From Nocardia coubleae NBRC 108252 (GTDB taxonomy: Bacteria; Actinomycetota; Actinomycetes; Mycobacteriales; Mycobacteriaceae), in NCBI RefSeq assembly GCF_001612805.1, contig NZ_BDBD01000019.1:526521-590520 (forward strand): 64,000 nt of DNA. Reading direction: 5' to 3'. A model generated the notes under the pieces. It saw only the letters and a list, made by a program, of their open reading frames with translations, did not search any database and was not told the DNA's origin. Each line of letters begins with the position of its first letter. Position 1 is the first letter of the stretch. This document shows positions 49,075 through 57,170 of this stretch, in pieces. The translations under genes were made by a program, and so were the position numbers.

Positions 49075-49536
49075 TCAACCGACGCTGTTCTCGTCACCCG
49101 CGACGATGATGTCGATCGCCGCCGACAACCGGGTGAGAGTCTCGACGGTCGCGGCGAATTCGGCTGGGCCGAGTGCGTCGGCGAGGCGACGGGCCAACAC
49201 CTCGTGCTGCGGGTCGATGCGACGGATGGCCGCCACGCCCGCCTCGGTGATCGCGACCAGCTTGGCCCGTTTGTGCGCTGGGTTCGGCCGGTATTCGCAC
49301 AGCCCCTTGCCGACCAGGATGTCGGCCACCCGCTGCACGCTCTGCCGGGTGATGCCGATGGCGCGGGCGATTCCGGCGACCGGCAGTGGTTGATGTTCCA
49401 CCGCCGCCATCACCTGCCACCACGCCACCGAGATTCCGGCAGGCGCTGCCAATTCGTCACCGAGGGTGAGCAATTGACCGTTGAGCCGGTAGACGGTGAG
49501 CGCGGCCGCGTCGAGTAGCTGCTGTTCGTCGTTCAA
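49075..49536 (-). CDS. MarR-family regulator
   Basis: 153 residues. A winged helix in the middle: VAWWQVMAAVEHQPLPVAGIARAIGITRQSVQRVADILVGKGLCEYRPNPAHKRAKLVAITEAG. It overlaps the DJ-1 gene stop by 4 bases (GTGA/ATGA type), so it is its partner. It is likely to bind the perfect palindrome at 50168-50203. Confidence 0.87.
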   Translation of the reverse strand: MNDEQQLLDAAALTVYRLNGQLLTLGDELAAPAGISVAWWQVMAAVEHQPLPVAGIARAIGITRQSVQRVADILVGKGLCEYRPNPAHKRAKLVAITEAGVAAIRRIDPQHEVLARRLADALGPAEFAATVETLTRLSAAIDIIVAGDENSVG

Positions 49537-50168
49537 TCTGCTTGTCCGCCTGCGTTTTCGGCAAGAGCGAAGTAGCCGGTGGGGTCCTTCTGCCCGAACA
49601 GCTGGTACCAGGCGTCGAGTACCTGCGGCTCGAAGAGATCGAGGCGGACGAAGATCTCACGCGCGAACTCGAACGGGGACATGGCGTCGGCGGTGATGAG
49701 GTCGCCGTCGGTCACCGCCGATTCGTCGACATAGTGCTCGGCGCCGGAATAGCCGCTGGAGGCCAGGTATTCGGCGGCGTTGCTGGTGTGCGGGCGGTCG
49801 TCGAGCAAGCCTTCCTTGGCGAGTCCGAGGGTGGCGCCGCAGATCGCCGCGACCGGTACACCCGCCGCGAGGAATTCCCGCGCCTTGCGGGCGAAGGGAG
49901 CCAGGTCGTCGCCCGCGTCCCACAGGTCGGCGCCGGGCAGAATCAGCATCGCGCTGTCGGCGGGGTCGATGTCGGCCAGGGCCAGGTCGGGGGTCACCCG
50001 CATGCGGCCGGCGGTGGTGACGGGCGCGGTCGTGAGCCCGACCGTCGCCACCTCGAAGCGGCCCGGCTCGCGATGCCAGGAGTCGTCGGCGATATTGACC
50101 GTCGCCGCGCCGACTTCCCAGTCCGAAAGAGTGTCGTACACAGCCACGTGAACTGTCTTTTTGGTCAT
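49533..50168 (-). CDS. DJ-1/PfpI family protein
   Basis: 211 residues, class I glutamine amidotransferase-like fold. The nucleophile elbow is VAAICGATLGLA with the conserved Cys. Begins VAVYDTLSDWEVGAATVNI and has LILPGADLWD. Members include deglycases, chaperones and amidases; the presence of a MarR partner suggests a stress or substrate response. ATG 50168 is inside the MarR operator. Confidence 0.85.
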   Translation of the reverse strand: MTKKTVHVAVYDTLSDWEVGAATVNIADDSWHREPGRFEVATVGLTTAPVTTAGRMRVTPDLALADIDPADSAMLILPGADLWDAGDDLAPFARKAREFLAAGVPVAAICGATLGLAKEGLLDDRPHTSNAAEYLASSGYSGAEHYVDESAVTDGDLITADAMSPFEFAREIFVRLDLFEPQVLDAWYQLFGQKDPTGYFALAENAGGQAD

Positions 50169-50203
50169 GACAGCATCCTGTCATTATTGACAGGATGCTG
50201 TCA
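50168..50203. promoter_or_regulatory. Perfect MarR operator at the DJ-1 start codon
   Basis: TGACAGCATCCTGTCA (50168-50183) and its exact inverted copy (50188-50203) are separated by TTAT. The ATG of the DJ-1 gene lies at the edge of the left arm, so binding would block transcription. Inner short repeats TGACAG and CTGTCA occur in each arm. Confidence 0.85.
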
Positions 50204-50283
50204 ATAAGAATTTTGTTACCCGCTTACAGGCGCCCCTCCGTAGGCTGACGCACAACCGGTGCGAGACAAGGGAGTTCGCCACG

Positions 50284-50517
50284 ATGACCGACCCGGTGCA
50301 GGGGCTGACCGGCACCATCACCTCACCGATCCGCGCCGCGGGCGCACTCGGCGAAGTGCTCGTCGCCATTCGCGGCGGCACCGAGCTGTATCTCGCGCGC
50401 GCCGACGAACCGATCGAGGCGGGCGCGACCGTGCTCATCGTCGCGGTCAATCCGGGCAGGCTCGTCGACGTCGTGCCCTGGATACCGCTCACACCGCAAC
50501 TGCCGCAAGACAACTGA
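50284..50517 (+). CDS. NfeD-like soluble partner of flotillin
   Basis: 77 residues forming a probable small OB-like beta domain: GLTGTITSPIRAAGALGEVLVAIRGGTELYLARADEPIEAGATVLIVAVNPGRLVDVVPW. This is the C-terminal domain of NfeD-type proteins, here without the membrane part. AAGGGAG lies a few bases upstream. It is 17 bases before the SPFH gene; NfeD-flotillin pairs are a known arrangement. Confidence 0.7.
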   Translation: MTDPVQGLTGTITSPIRAAGALGEVLVAIRGGTELYLARADEPIEAGATVLIVAVNPGRLVDVVPWIPLTPQLPQDN

Positions 50518-50534
50518 AAGCAAGGGAGGCTCAG

Positions 50535-51641
50535 ATGCTGGGCTATCACGTTCCTGATCCCGACGAGGCCATGCTGGTCAGTGGCGCCAAGGTCAAGGAC
50601 AACGCGCCGTTCAAGGTGATCATCGGTCGCGGCACCTGGGTGATTCCGCTGTTCCGCAAGGTCAGCTACCTGTCGCTGGCCATGTTCGAATCCGAGATCC
50701 GCGAGCGCTGCGTCACCAAGCAGGCCATCCAGCTCGACGTGCGCGCGGTGATCGCGTTCAAGGTGGCCAACGACACCCAGTCGATCGTCAATGCGGCACA
50801 ACGCTTCCTGTCCGAGCAGGAGAAGGAGATGTCGGTGCTCACCGGCCGGATCTTCTCCGGTCACCTGCGCTCGATCGTCGGCTCGATGACCGTCGAGGAG
50901 ATCATCCGCGAACGCCAGAAGCTGGCAGACGAGGTGCTGATCGCCTCCAAGGTGGAGATGAGCAATATCGGCCTGTGGGTCGATTCGTTCCAGATCCAGT
51001 CGATCGACGACGGCAACCTCGGCTATATCGAGGCCCTCGCCGCCCCGCACAACGCGGCCGTGCAGCGCGACGCCCAGATCGCCCAGGCCCAGGCCGCCCA
51101 GCGCGCCGCCGAGGCCGAACAGGAATCGCTGCGCCGCCGCGCCGAATACGAACGCGAGACCTCCCTGCTCAAGGCGCAGTACCAGCGCGACATCGACAAG
51201 GCCAATGCTGAAGCGGCACAGGCGGGCCCGCTCGCCGACGCCGTCGCACGGCAGGAAGTCCTCACCGCGCAGGCCGAACAGGCACGCAAGAACGCCGAAC
51301 TGCGCGAGCAGGAACTTCAGGCCGAAGTCGTGAAACCCGCTCTCGCCGAAGCGGAACGGGTCCGCATCCTCGCCGAGGCCGAAGCCGACCGCACCCGCAT
51401 CCAGGCCGAGGCCGCCGCCTCCAACAACCGAATCGCCCTGGACCAGTTGCTGATCGAGCAGCTTCCCGAGATCGTCCGCCAAGCCTCCAACGGCCTCGCC
51501 AACGCCAACCTCACCGTCCTCAACGGACCCGACGGCGTGAGCGAACTGGTCAACGGCATGGTCGGCCAGGGCCTGACGGTCTTCAACTCCCTGCAGAAGG
51601 CCCTGTCCAACGGCGAGGTCGACAAGGTTCACGACTCGTAG
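50535..51641 (+). CDS. SPFH/flotillin-like protein
   Basis: 368 residues. The N-terminal SPFH (band 7) domain begins YHVPDPDEAMLVSGAKVKDNAPFKVIIGRGTWVIPLFRKVSYLSL and continues to about residue 170. The flotillin part is a long alanine/glutamate-rich coiled coil (about 175-310: ERETSLLKAQYQRDIDKANAEA). No clear transmembrane helix is visible, so membrane association may be peripheral. ATG 50535 follows AAGGGAGG. It forms a pair with the NfeD-like gene and is likely to organise membrane domains. Confidence 0.87.
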   Translation: MLGYHVPDPDEAMLVSGAKVKDNAPFKVIIGRGTWVIPLFRKVSYLSLAMFESEIRERCVTKQAIQLDVRAVIAFKVANDTQSIVNAAQRFLSEQEKEMSVLTGRIFSGHLRSIVGSMTVEEIIRERQKLADEVLIASKVEMSNIGLWVDSFQIQSIDDGNLGYIEALAAPHNAAVQRDAQIAQAQAAQRAAEAEQESLRRRAEYERETSLLKAQYQRDIDKANAEAAQAGPLADAVARQEVLTAQAEQARKNAELREQELQAEVVKPALAEAERVRILAEAEADRTRIQAEAAASNNRIALDQLLIEQLPEIVRQASNGLANANLTVLNGPDGVSELVNGMVGQGLTVFNSLQKALSNGEVDKVHDS

Positions 51642-51675
51642 ACATTAGTAGACAAACCCGCGTACGCTGGGCGTT
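51639..51675 (+). promoter_or_regulatory. vapBC promoter with GTAGACA direct repeat
   Basis: A -35-like TAGACA (51639-51644), an 18-base spacer and -10 TACGCT (51663-51668), followed by seven bases and the ATG of vapB (51676), so the message is probably leaderless. GTAGACA is repeated at 51638-51644 and 51648-51654, a possible antitoxin site. Confidence 0.5.
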
Positions 51676-51927
51676 ATGAAGTCCATCAGCGTCGGCGAGC
51701 TTCGCCAGAATCCGTCCGCCATGGTCGCCGACGTCGAATCGGGCGAGGTCTACGAGCTGACCCGGCACAACCATCGGGTGGGCTTCATCGTGCCTGCGGT
51801 CTCCTCGACGCAGATCATTCCGCGCAAGGTCGCTGGACGCGCCAACACCCGCGCGATCCGGCGTCACGAACTCCGAACGGCCGACTCGATCGACGAGTTG
51901 CTCGACTCGGAGAAGGGCGAGTGGTGA
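51676..51927 (+). CDS. vapB: VapB-type antitoxin (Phd/YefM fold)
   Basis: 83 residues. N-terminal DNA-binding part MKSISVGELRQNPSAMVADVESGEVYELTRHNHRVGFIVP, then a flexible arm that covers the toxin. It overlaps vapC by GTGA at 51924-51927. Together they form a type II toxin-antitoxin module. Confidence 0.85.
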   Translation: MKSISVGELRQNPSAMVADVESGEVYELTRHNHRVGFIVPAVSSTQIIPRKVAGRANTRAIRRHELRTADSIDELLDSEKGEW

Positions 51928-52322
51928 GGTACTTCTACCTCGATACCTCGGTCGCCATGCGGATCATCCTCGGACACTCGGCCGAAGCTGCTGAGTGGTT
52001 CGACCGCACCACCGGCAGCGAGATCGACCGAGTCGTCTCGTCGCGATTGCTACGCACCGAAATCACCCGCGTGTTGCGCCGTGAAGGATTGCCCGTGCTC
52101 GACCGGGACCAGATCATCGATCACATCGACATCATCCCGGTCGATCACGCTGTCCTCAACGAGGCCGAGGCCATCATTTCCCACATCCGAACCCTGGATG
52201 CCATCCATCTGGCCTCCGCACTACGCAGCGGCTTGGACGACCTCACCATCGTGACCCACGACAAGAACATGGCCACGGTGGCCGAGCAGCTCGGTTTCGC
52301 GGTGTACGACCCCGTTCGTTGA
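51924..52322 (+). CDS. vapC: VapC toxin (PIN-domain RNase)
   Basis: 132 residues. The acidic PIN residues are Asp in YLDTSVA, Glu in LLRTEITR, Asp in TLDAIHLASAL and Asp in IVTHDKNMA. These bind Mg/Mn for RNA cutting. The GTG at 51924 overlaps the vapB stop; another GTG at 51921 would add one residue. Target RNA unknown. Confidence 0.87.
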   Translation: MRYFYLDTSVAMRIILGHSAEAAEWFDRTTGSEIDRVVSSRLLRTEITRVLRREGLPVLDRDQIIDHIDIIPVDHAVLNEAEAIISHIRTLDAIHLASALRSGLDDLTIVTHDKNMATVAEQLGFAVYDPVR

Positions 52323-52329
52323 ACTGGAG

Positions 52330-53538
52330 CTAGCTGAGGGCGTGGTCGAGGTCGCCCAGGAGGTCTTCGATGTCTTCCAGGCCTACCGAGATGCGGACCA
52401 CGCCGTCGGACAGGCCGATGGAGGCGCGGCCTTCCGGGCCCATGGCTCGGTGGGTGGTGGTTGCCGGGTGGGTGATCATCGTTTTGGCGTCGCCGAGGTT
52501 GTTGGAGATGTCGATGATGCGTAGGCGGTTGAGGACCTCGAAGGCGCGCTTCTTGCCGTCGTCGCCGTGCAGGGCGAAGGTGACGACGGTGCCGCCGCCC
52601 GACATCTGCTCCTGCGCCAAGGCGTGCTGCGGATGGGATTGCAGGAACGGGTATTTCACCCATTCGACAGACTTGTTCGCCTCCAGGAATTCGGCGACCT
52701 TCAGCGCCGATTCGGTGGATTGACGCACGCGCAGCGGCATCGTCTCCAAGCCCTTGAGCAGGGTCCAGGCGTTGAACGGGCTCAGGGCCGGACCGGTATG
52801 GCGCATCAGGGTTTTCACCGGGCCATCGATGTAGTCCTTGGCGCCGAGGATGGCGCCGCCGAGGACGCGACCCTGGCCGTCGATGTGCTTGGTGCCGGAG
52901 TAGACGACCACGTCGGCGCCGAGTTCGAACCCGCGCTGCAACAGCGGGGTGGCGAAGACGTTGTCCAGCACCACTTTCGCGCCCGCGGCGTGGGCCAGTT
53001 CGGTGACCTTGCGGACGTCGACGAGGGTCTGCATCGGGTTGGCCGGGGTCTCGAAGAACACGGCCTGGGTGGGCACCGACAGGGCCTGCTCCCACTGGTC
53101 GAGGTCGTCGCCGTCGACGAAGACGGTCTCGATGCCCCAGCGCGGCAGGATCTCGTTGCACACCACGAAGCAGGAACCGAACAGGCTGCGCGCGGCGACG
53201 AGCCGGTCGCCGGCCTTCAGCAGCGCGCCGAGCGCGGTGAAGACCGCCGACATGCCCGAGGCGGTCGCGAACGCGGCCTCGGCGCCGTCGAGCAGGCGGA
53301 TGCGCTCCTCGAACATGGCCACCGTCGGGTTGCCGAAGCGGGAGTAGACGAAGTGTTCGACATCGCCGGTGAACGCGGCCTCGGCGGCCTCGGCGTTCTC
53401 GTAGACGAAGCCGGAAGTCAGGTACAGCGCCTCGGACGTCTCGTCGAATCCGGAACGGCGCAGGCCACCGCGCACGCCGAGGGTGGCGGGGCCGACCCCT
53501 TCCGGCAGCGGCTTGTCGAAGGAACCACCGGTGATCAT
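52330..53538 (-). CDS. metZ: O-succinylhomoserine sulfhydrylase MetZ
   Basis: 402 residues, PLP-dependent Cys/Met metabolism enzyme. Motifs: YSRFGNPTVAMFEERIRLLDGAEAAFATASGMSAVF, PANPMQTLVDVRKV and the PLP lysine in YSGTKHIDGQGR. Makes homocysteine from succinyl- or acetylhomoserine and sulfide. ATG 53538 follows AAGGAG. It is cotranscribed 10 bases after the rhodanese gene, with a SAM-IV riboswitch upstream. An upstream arginine-rich extension of the frame is not used. Confidence 0.93.
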   Translation of the reverse strand: MITGGSFDKPLPEGVGPATLGVRGGLRRSGFDETSEALYLTSGFVYENAEAAEAAFTGDVEHFVYSRFGNPTVAMFEERIRLLDGAEAAFATASGMSAVFTALGALLKAGDRLVAARSLFGSCFVVCNEILPRWGIETVFVDGDDLDQWEQALSVPTQAVFFETPANPMQTLVDVRKVTELAHAAGAKVVLDNVFATPLLQRGFELGADVVVYSGTKHIDGQGRVLGGAILGAKDYIDGPVKTLMRHTGPALSPFNAWTLLKGLETMPLRVRQSTESALKVAEFLEANKSVEWVKYPFLQSHPQHALAQEQMSGGGTVVTFALHGDDGKKRAFEVLNRLRIIDISNNLGDAKTMITHPATTTHRAMGPEGRASIGLSDGVVRISVGLEDIEDLLGDLDHALS

Positions 53539-53548
53539 GCGAGTCTCC

Positions 53549-53965
53549 TTATGCCTGGCGCCACGGCAGGCCGACGGCGCGCCAGCCGGTGCTGCCGCGC
53601 TGCCCGAACGCGTCGAGGCCGCCCTCGAAACCGTCGAGCACGTTGTAGGACGGGGTGATCCCCGCCGCGGTGGCCACCGTCGCCGCGTGCGCCGAGCGCT
53701 GACCCGAGCGACACAGGAACACCACGGGCGCGTCGGCCGGGCGATCGGCGAGGACCTGTTCGAGCTGCTCACCGAAGCGCGGGTTGCGCGCGCCGGTGCC
53801 GTCGACCCATTCGATGAAGTGCGCGGGGCGCTCGATGGAGCTGGTGTCGGGGATGCCGATGTGGGCCCACTCGCCTTCGGTGCGCACGTCGACCAGCACC
53901 GCGTCGGGGTGCTCGGTCAGGATTTCCCACGCCTTCTCAGGGGTGATGTCGCCGGCGTAACTCAT
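53549..53965 (-). CDS. Rhodanese-like sulfurtransferase
   Basis: 138 residues, single rhodanese domain. The active-site loop is FLCRSGQRSAHAA with the persulfide Cys; VLVDVRTEGEWAHIG and YNVLDGFEGGLDAFG are typical. It probably supplies or handles sulfur for MetZ. ATG 53965 follows AGGAGG by 7 bases. First gene after the SAM-IV element. Confidence 0.88.
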   Translation of the reverse strand: MSYAGDITPEKAWEILTEHPDAVLVDVRTEGEWAHIGIPDTSSIERPAHFIEWVDGTGARNPRFGEQLEQVLADRPADAPVVFLCRSGQRSAHAATVATAAGITPSYNVLDGFEGGLDAFGQRGSTGWRAVGLPWRQA

Positions 53966-54015
53966 GTCGATCCTCCTGCGTGAATCCGCTCTTGCCGAGG
54001 CGGGGAGTCCGCGCA

Positions 54016-54101
54016 CGGCCAGGTCGTCACCCGGAGCACCCCACCGCGGAGGAGGGTTGCCGACCAGCGAGCCGGGGCTTGACGCTGGTACTCATGACCT
54101 T
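54016..54101 (-). promoter_or_regulatory. SAM-IV riboswitch
   Basis: On the minus strand the core reads GGTCATGAGTACCAGCGTCA, then AGCCCCGGCTCGCTGGTCGG, CAACCCTCCTCCGCGGTGGG and GTGCTCCGGGTGACGACC, matching the SAM-IV pattern of actinobacteria, including the closing GGTC/GACC. It lies 51 bases before the rhodanese ATG and would turn down rhodanese-metZ when S-adenosylmethionine is high. Confidence 0.9.
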
Positions 54102-54144
54102 GCGATCTGAGATTGCCCCGGCACTGGTCACCGTGTCAAACCCC

Positions 54145-54603
54145 TCAGGGCGTGCACACCAGCCAGGCGCCGTCGACCCGGGTGAGGTTCCAGGTGCTCG
54201 ACGTCGACTGCCCGCCCACCGAAACGGTGGCGTCGATCTTGGCCCGGTTGCCGTTGACGGTGGCGTTGGAAAAGCCCTTCTTGTCGATCGTCGCCGCTGA
54301 TTCCGGGCCGCCGAGCCGTTCGGTGAGACCCGATTTCGCCTCGTCGAACCCGGGGCACGCCACCCCGGGCGGCGGACGCTGATCGGTGCGCGAGCGCGCG
54401 TCGATATAGTTGGTGACGGCGGCCGCGAGCCGATCGGCCTCTGTGACATTTTTCTCAGCGGGCGCGAGGAGCCCGCCGACGACGATGCTGATGAGCACCA
54501 CGACCGCGATCACCGCGGCCGCGACGAACGGCACGATGGACCGCTTGTCGGTCTGATCGACCTCGATGGGCTGATCGTCCGAGCCTGTTTGCTCCTCGCT
54601 CAT
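54145..54603 (-). CDS. Membrane-anchored protein of unknown function
   Basis: 152 residues. A short acidic N-terminal tail (SEEQTGSDDQPIEVDQTDK), one TM helix near residues 23-46 (IVPFVAAAVIAVVVLISIVVGGLL), then an outside domain of about 100 residues with one Cys pair (VACPGF and VCTP). The last part (GNRAKIDATVSVGGQSTSSTWNLTRVDGAWLVC) looks like an NTF2/lumazine-binding-like beta sheet. Start ATG 54603. No named family is certain. Confidence 0.7.
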   Translation of the reverse strand: MSEEQTGSDDQPIEVDQTDKRSIVPFVAAAVIAVVVLISIVVGGLLAPAEKNVTEADRLAAAVTNYIDARSRTDQRPPPGVACPGFDEAKSGLTERLGGPESAATIDKKGFSNATVNGNRAKIDATVSVGGQSTSSTWNLTRVDGAWLVCTP

Positions 54604-54733
54604 GTGGTAATCCTGACAGACCCGGGCCGGGCAGCTACACCGCGCGCCGGGTTGCCGCAACACCGCAGCTAGAATCGCGTTGATTACGGCCTGCCGCCGA
54701 CGAGGACGGCAGCGGCCGGTAGCCGGTTTCCGA

Positions 54734-54749
54734 CTTAGCCTAAGCTAAG
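54734..54749. promoter_or_regulatory. IdeR/DtxR-type iron box-like site upstream of fprA
   Basis: CTTAGCCTAAGCTAAG is a palindrome with two mismatches. TTAGCCTAAGCTAA within it matches 13 of 14 positions of the right-hand part of the IdeR consensus TTAGGTTAGSCTAACCTAA. It lies about 45 bases before the fprA ATG. Confidence 0.5.
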
Positions 54750-54794
54750 TTGACGCCGTCACATCGTTTCTCGACCAAAGGGTGCGCGTAGACA

Positions 54795-56183
54795 ATGACC
54801 GAACAGACAGCGACTCGCCCGCTTCGCATCGCGATCGTGGGTGCGGGACCGGCCGGTATCTACGCCGCCGACGCCTTGATGAAGTCCGACGCCGAGGTCA
54901 GCATCGACCTCTACGAGCGCATGCCCGCGCCCTTCGGCCTCATCCGCTACGGCGTCGCGCCCGACCACCCGCGCATCAAGGGCATCATCACCGCCCTGCA
55001 CAAGGTGCTCGACAAGGATCAGGTGCGTCTACTCGGCAACATCGACTACGGCACCGACATCACCCTCGACGATCTGCGTCAGTTCTACGACGCGGTGATC
55101 TTCTCCACCGGTGCCAACGCCGACCGCGCGCTGCCGATCCCCGGCATCGACCTCGACGGTTCCTACGGCGCCGCCGACTTCGTCTCCTGGTACGACGGGC
55201 ACCCCGACGTGCCGCGTTCGTGGCCGCTGGACGCCGAGAAGGTCGCCGTGCTCGGTGTCGGCAACGTGGCACTGGACGTGGCGCGCGTGCTCGCCAAGAC
55301 CGGCGACGAACTGCTGCCCACCGAGATCCCGCCGAACGTCTACAAGGGGCTCAAGGAGAACAAAGCCGTCGAGGTGCACGTCTTCGGGCGTCGCGGTCCC
55401 GCGCAGGCCAAGTTCACCCCCCTCGAGCTGCGTGAACTCGACCACTCGCCGACCATCGAGGTGATCGTCGACCCCGAGGACATCGACTACGACGAGGGTT
55501 CCGAGGCCGCGCGCCGCAACTCCAAGCAGGTCGACATGGTCGCCAACACCCTCGAGCAGTGGGCCATCCGCGACCAGGGCAACCGCCCGCACAAGCTGTT
55601 CCTGCACTTCTTCGAGTCGCCCGCCGAGATCGTCGGCGACGAGAACGGCCGGGTCGTCGGTCTCAAGACCGAGCGCACCCAGCTCGACGGCACCGGCAAC
55701 GTCAAGGGCACCGGCGAGTTCAAGCAGTGGGACGTGCAGGCCGTCTACCGCGCCGTCGGCTACCTGTCGCAGAACATCAACCAGCTGCCGTTCGACGATC
55801 AGGCGGGCACCGTGCCCAACGAGGCCGGTCGCGTGATCGCCGACGAGAGCGCCGAAGGCAACGCCCGCTTCATGCCCGCCACCTACGTCACCGGCTGGAT
55901 CAAGCGCGGCCCCGTCGGCCTCATCGGCCACACCAAGGGCGACGCCAACGAGACCATCGCCTGCCTGCTCGACGACGCGAAGAACTTCACCCCCGCGCCG
56001 AAGCCCGAGCTGGACGCGGTCACCGAGTTCCTCGAGGGCAAGGGCATCCCGTTCACCACCTGGGCCGGCTGGTACCGCCTCGACGCCCACGAGCGCGCCC
56101 TCGGCGAGCCCGAGGGCCGCGAGCGCGTCAAGGTCGTGGAGCGAGAAGACATGCTCCGCGCCAGCGAGCCCCACAAGGCCTGA
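54795..56183 (+). CDS. fprA: FprA, NADPH:ferredoxin/adrenodoxin reductase
   Basis: 462 residues, FAD enzyme of the adrenodoxin-reductase type. FAD motif AIVGAGPAGIYAADAL at residues 13-28; RYGVAPDHPRIKGI; NADP motif VLGVGNVALDVARVLA; and the C-terminal FAD block YVTGWIKRGPVGLIGHTKGDANETI. Passes electrons from NADPH to ferredoxins for P450s or Fe-S proteins. ATG 54795. The iron-box-like site upstream suggests control by IdeR. Confidence 0.93.
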   Translation: MTEQTATRPLRIAIVGAGPAGIYAADALMKSDAEVSIDLYERMPAPFGLIRYGVAPDHPRIKGIITALHKVLDKDQVRLLGNIDYGTDITLDDLRQFYDAVIFSTGANADRALPIPGIDLDGSYGAADFVSWYDGHPDVPRSWPLDAEKVAVLGVGNVALDVARVLAKTGDELLPTEIPPNVYKGLKENKAVEVHVFGRRGPAQAKFTPLELRELDHSPTIEVIVDPEDIDYDEGSEAARRNSKQVDMVANTLEQWAIRDQGNRPHKLFLHFFESPAEIVGDENGRVVGLKTERTQLDGTGNVKGTGEFKQWDVQAVYRAVGYLSQNINQLPFDDQAGTVPNEAGRVIADESAEGNARFMPATYVTGWIKRGPVGLIGHTKGDANETIACLLDDAKNFTPAPKPELDAVTEFLEGKGIPFTTWAGWYRLDAHERALGEPEGRERVKVVEREDMLRASEPHKA

Positions 56184-56306
56184 CAGCGATGACAAGGCCG
56201 GTGGACGCGAGAGCAGAACCCTCGCCCACCGGCCTTTTCCGCGCGTACCCGCCTGTTTTCTCGGTCGAAGTCGGCCGATCCGCCTAGCTCGAGGCATCCT
56301 GTACAC

Positions 56307-57167
56307 GTGTTCGACGCGCATGTTCACATCATCGATCCGCGGTATCCGCTGATCGAGAACGAGGGCTACCTGCCGGAGCCCTACACGATCGCGGACTATC
56401 GAAAGCGGATGGCGCACTTCGATGTTCGCGGTGGAGCCGTTGTCAGCGCATCGTTCCAAGGCACCGATCAGACGTACCTGAAGGCCGCCCTGAGCGAGCT
56501 GGGCCCCGAGTGGGTCGGCGTCACCCGGCTGGACCTGGATGCCGGTGACGAGGAGATTCTCGATCTGGACCGGGCGGGCGTACGGGCGATCCGGTTCAAC
56601 CTCAAACGCGCCGCCGCCGACATCACCCAGATGACCTTGCAGGCCCTGCGCGCCCACGAACTGGCCGGATGGCACGTGGAGCTCTACATCGACGGGCAGA
56701 TGCTCGCATCGTTGCAGCCGGTGATCTCCAAACTTCCCGCGCTGTCCATCGATCACCTCGGCATGTCCGCCGAGGGACTGCCGTATCTGCTGGATCTGGT
56801 CGATCGCGGTGCGAGGGTGAAGGCCACCGGGTTCGGCCGGGTCGACATGGACGTGGCCGAAACGCTGCGCCGCATCCACACCGTGAACCCCCGCGCGTTG
56901 ATGTTCGGCTCCGATCTGCCGGGCACCCGGGCGGGCCGCCCGTTCGAGGACGGCGATATCGACCTGATCTGCCAGGTGGTCGGCGCCGACATGCACGCCG
57001 TACTCGAGGACAACGCCCGCGAGTGCTACCGCCTGCCACCGGTACGCAGGCCCGAGACCGAACAGGTTGCGGCCCAGGACAACCCGACCCTGCCGATCCC
57101 CCGATCGGCACTGCCCGGCGCGGGCGACGACAAGACCCGCCCGCTCCCGATCATCGAAAGACCCTGA
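56307..57167 (+). CDS. Amidohydrolase-2 family TIM-barrel protein
   Basis: 286 residues. Metal-binding HxH is FDAHVHIID at the start, a His lies in LSIDHLG and an Asp in MFGSDLPGT. The last 35 residues are a proline/arginine-rich tail beyond the barrel. Substrate unknown; related proteins act on lactones or decarboxylate aromatic acids. The GTG at 56307 is set by the conserved N-terminal FDAHVH; a CATCCT hexamer lies six bases before it. Confidence 0.78.
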   Translation: MFDAHVHIIDPRYPLIENEGYLPEPYTIADYRKRMAHFDVRGGAVVSASFQGTDQTYLKAALSELGPEWVGVTRLDLDAGDEEILDLDRAGVRAIRFNLKRAAADITQMTLQALRAHELAGWHVELYIDGQMLASLQPVISKLPALSIDHLGMSAEGLPYLLDLVDRGARVKATGFGRVDMDVAETLRRIHTVNPRALMFGSDLPGTRAGRPFEDGDIDLICQVVGADMHAVLEDNARECYRLPPVRRPETEQVAAQDNPTLPIPRSALPGAGDDKTRPLPIIERP

Positions 57168-57170
57168 GCC

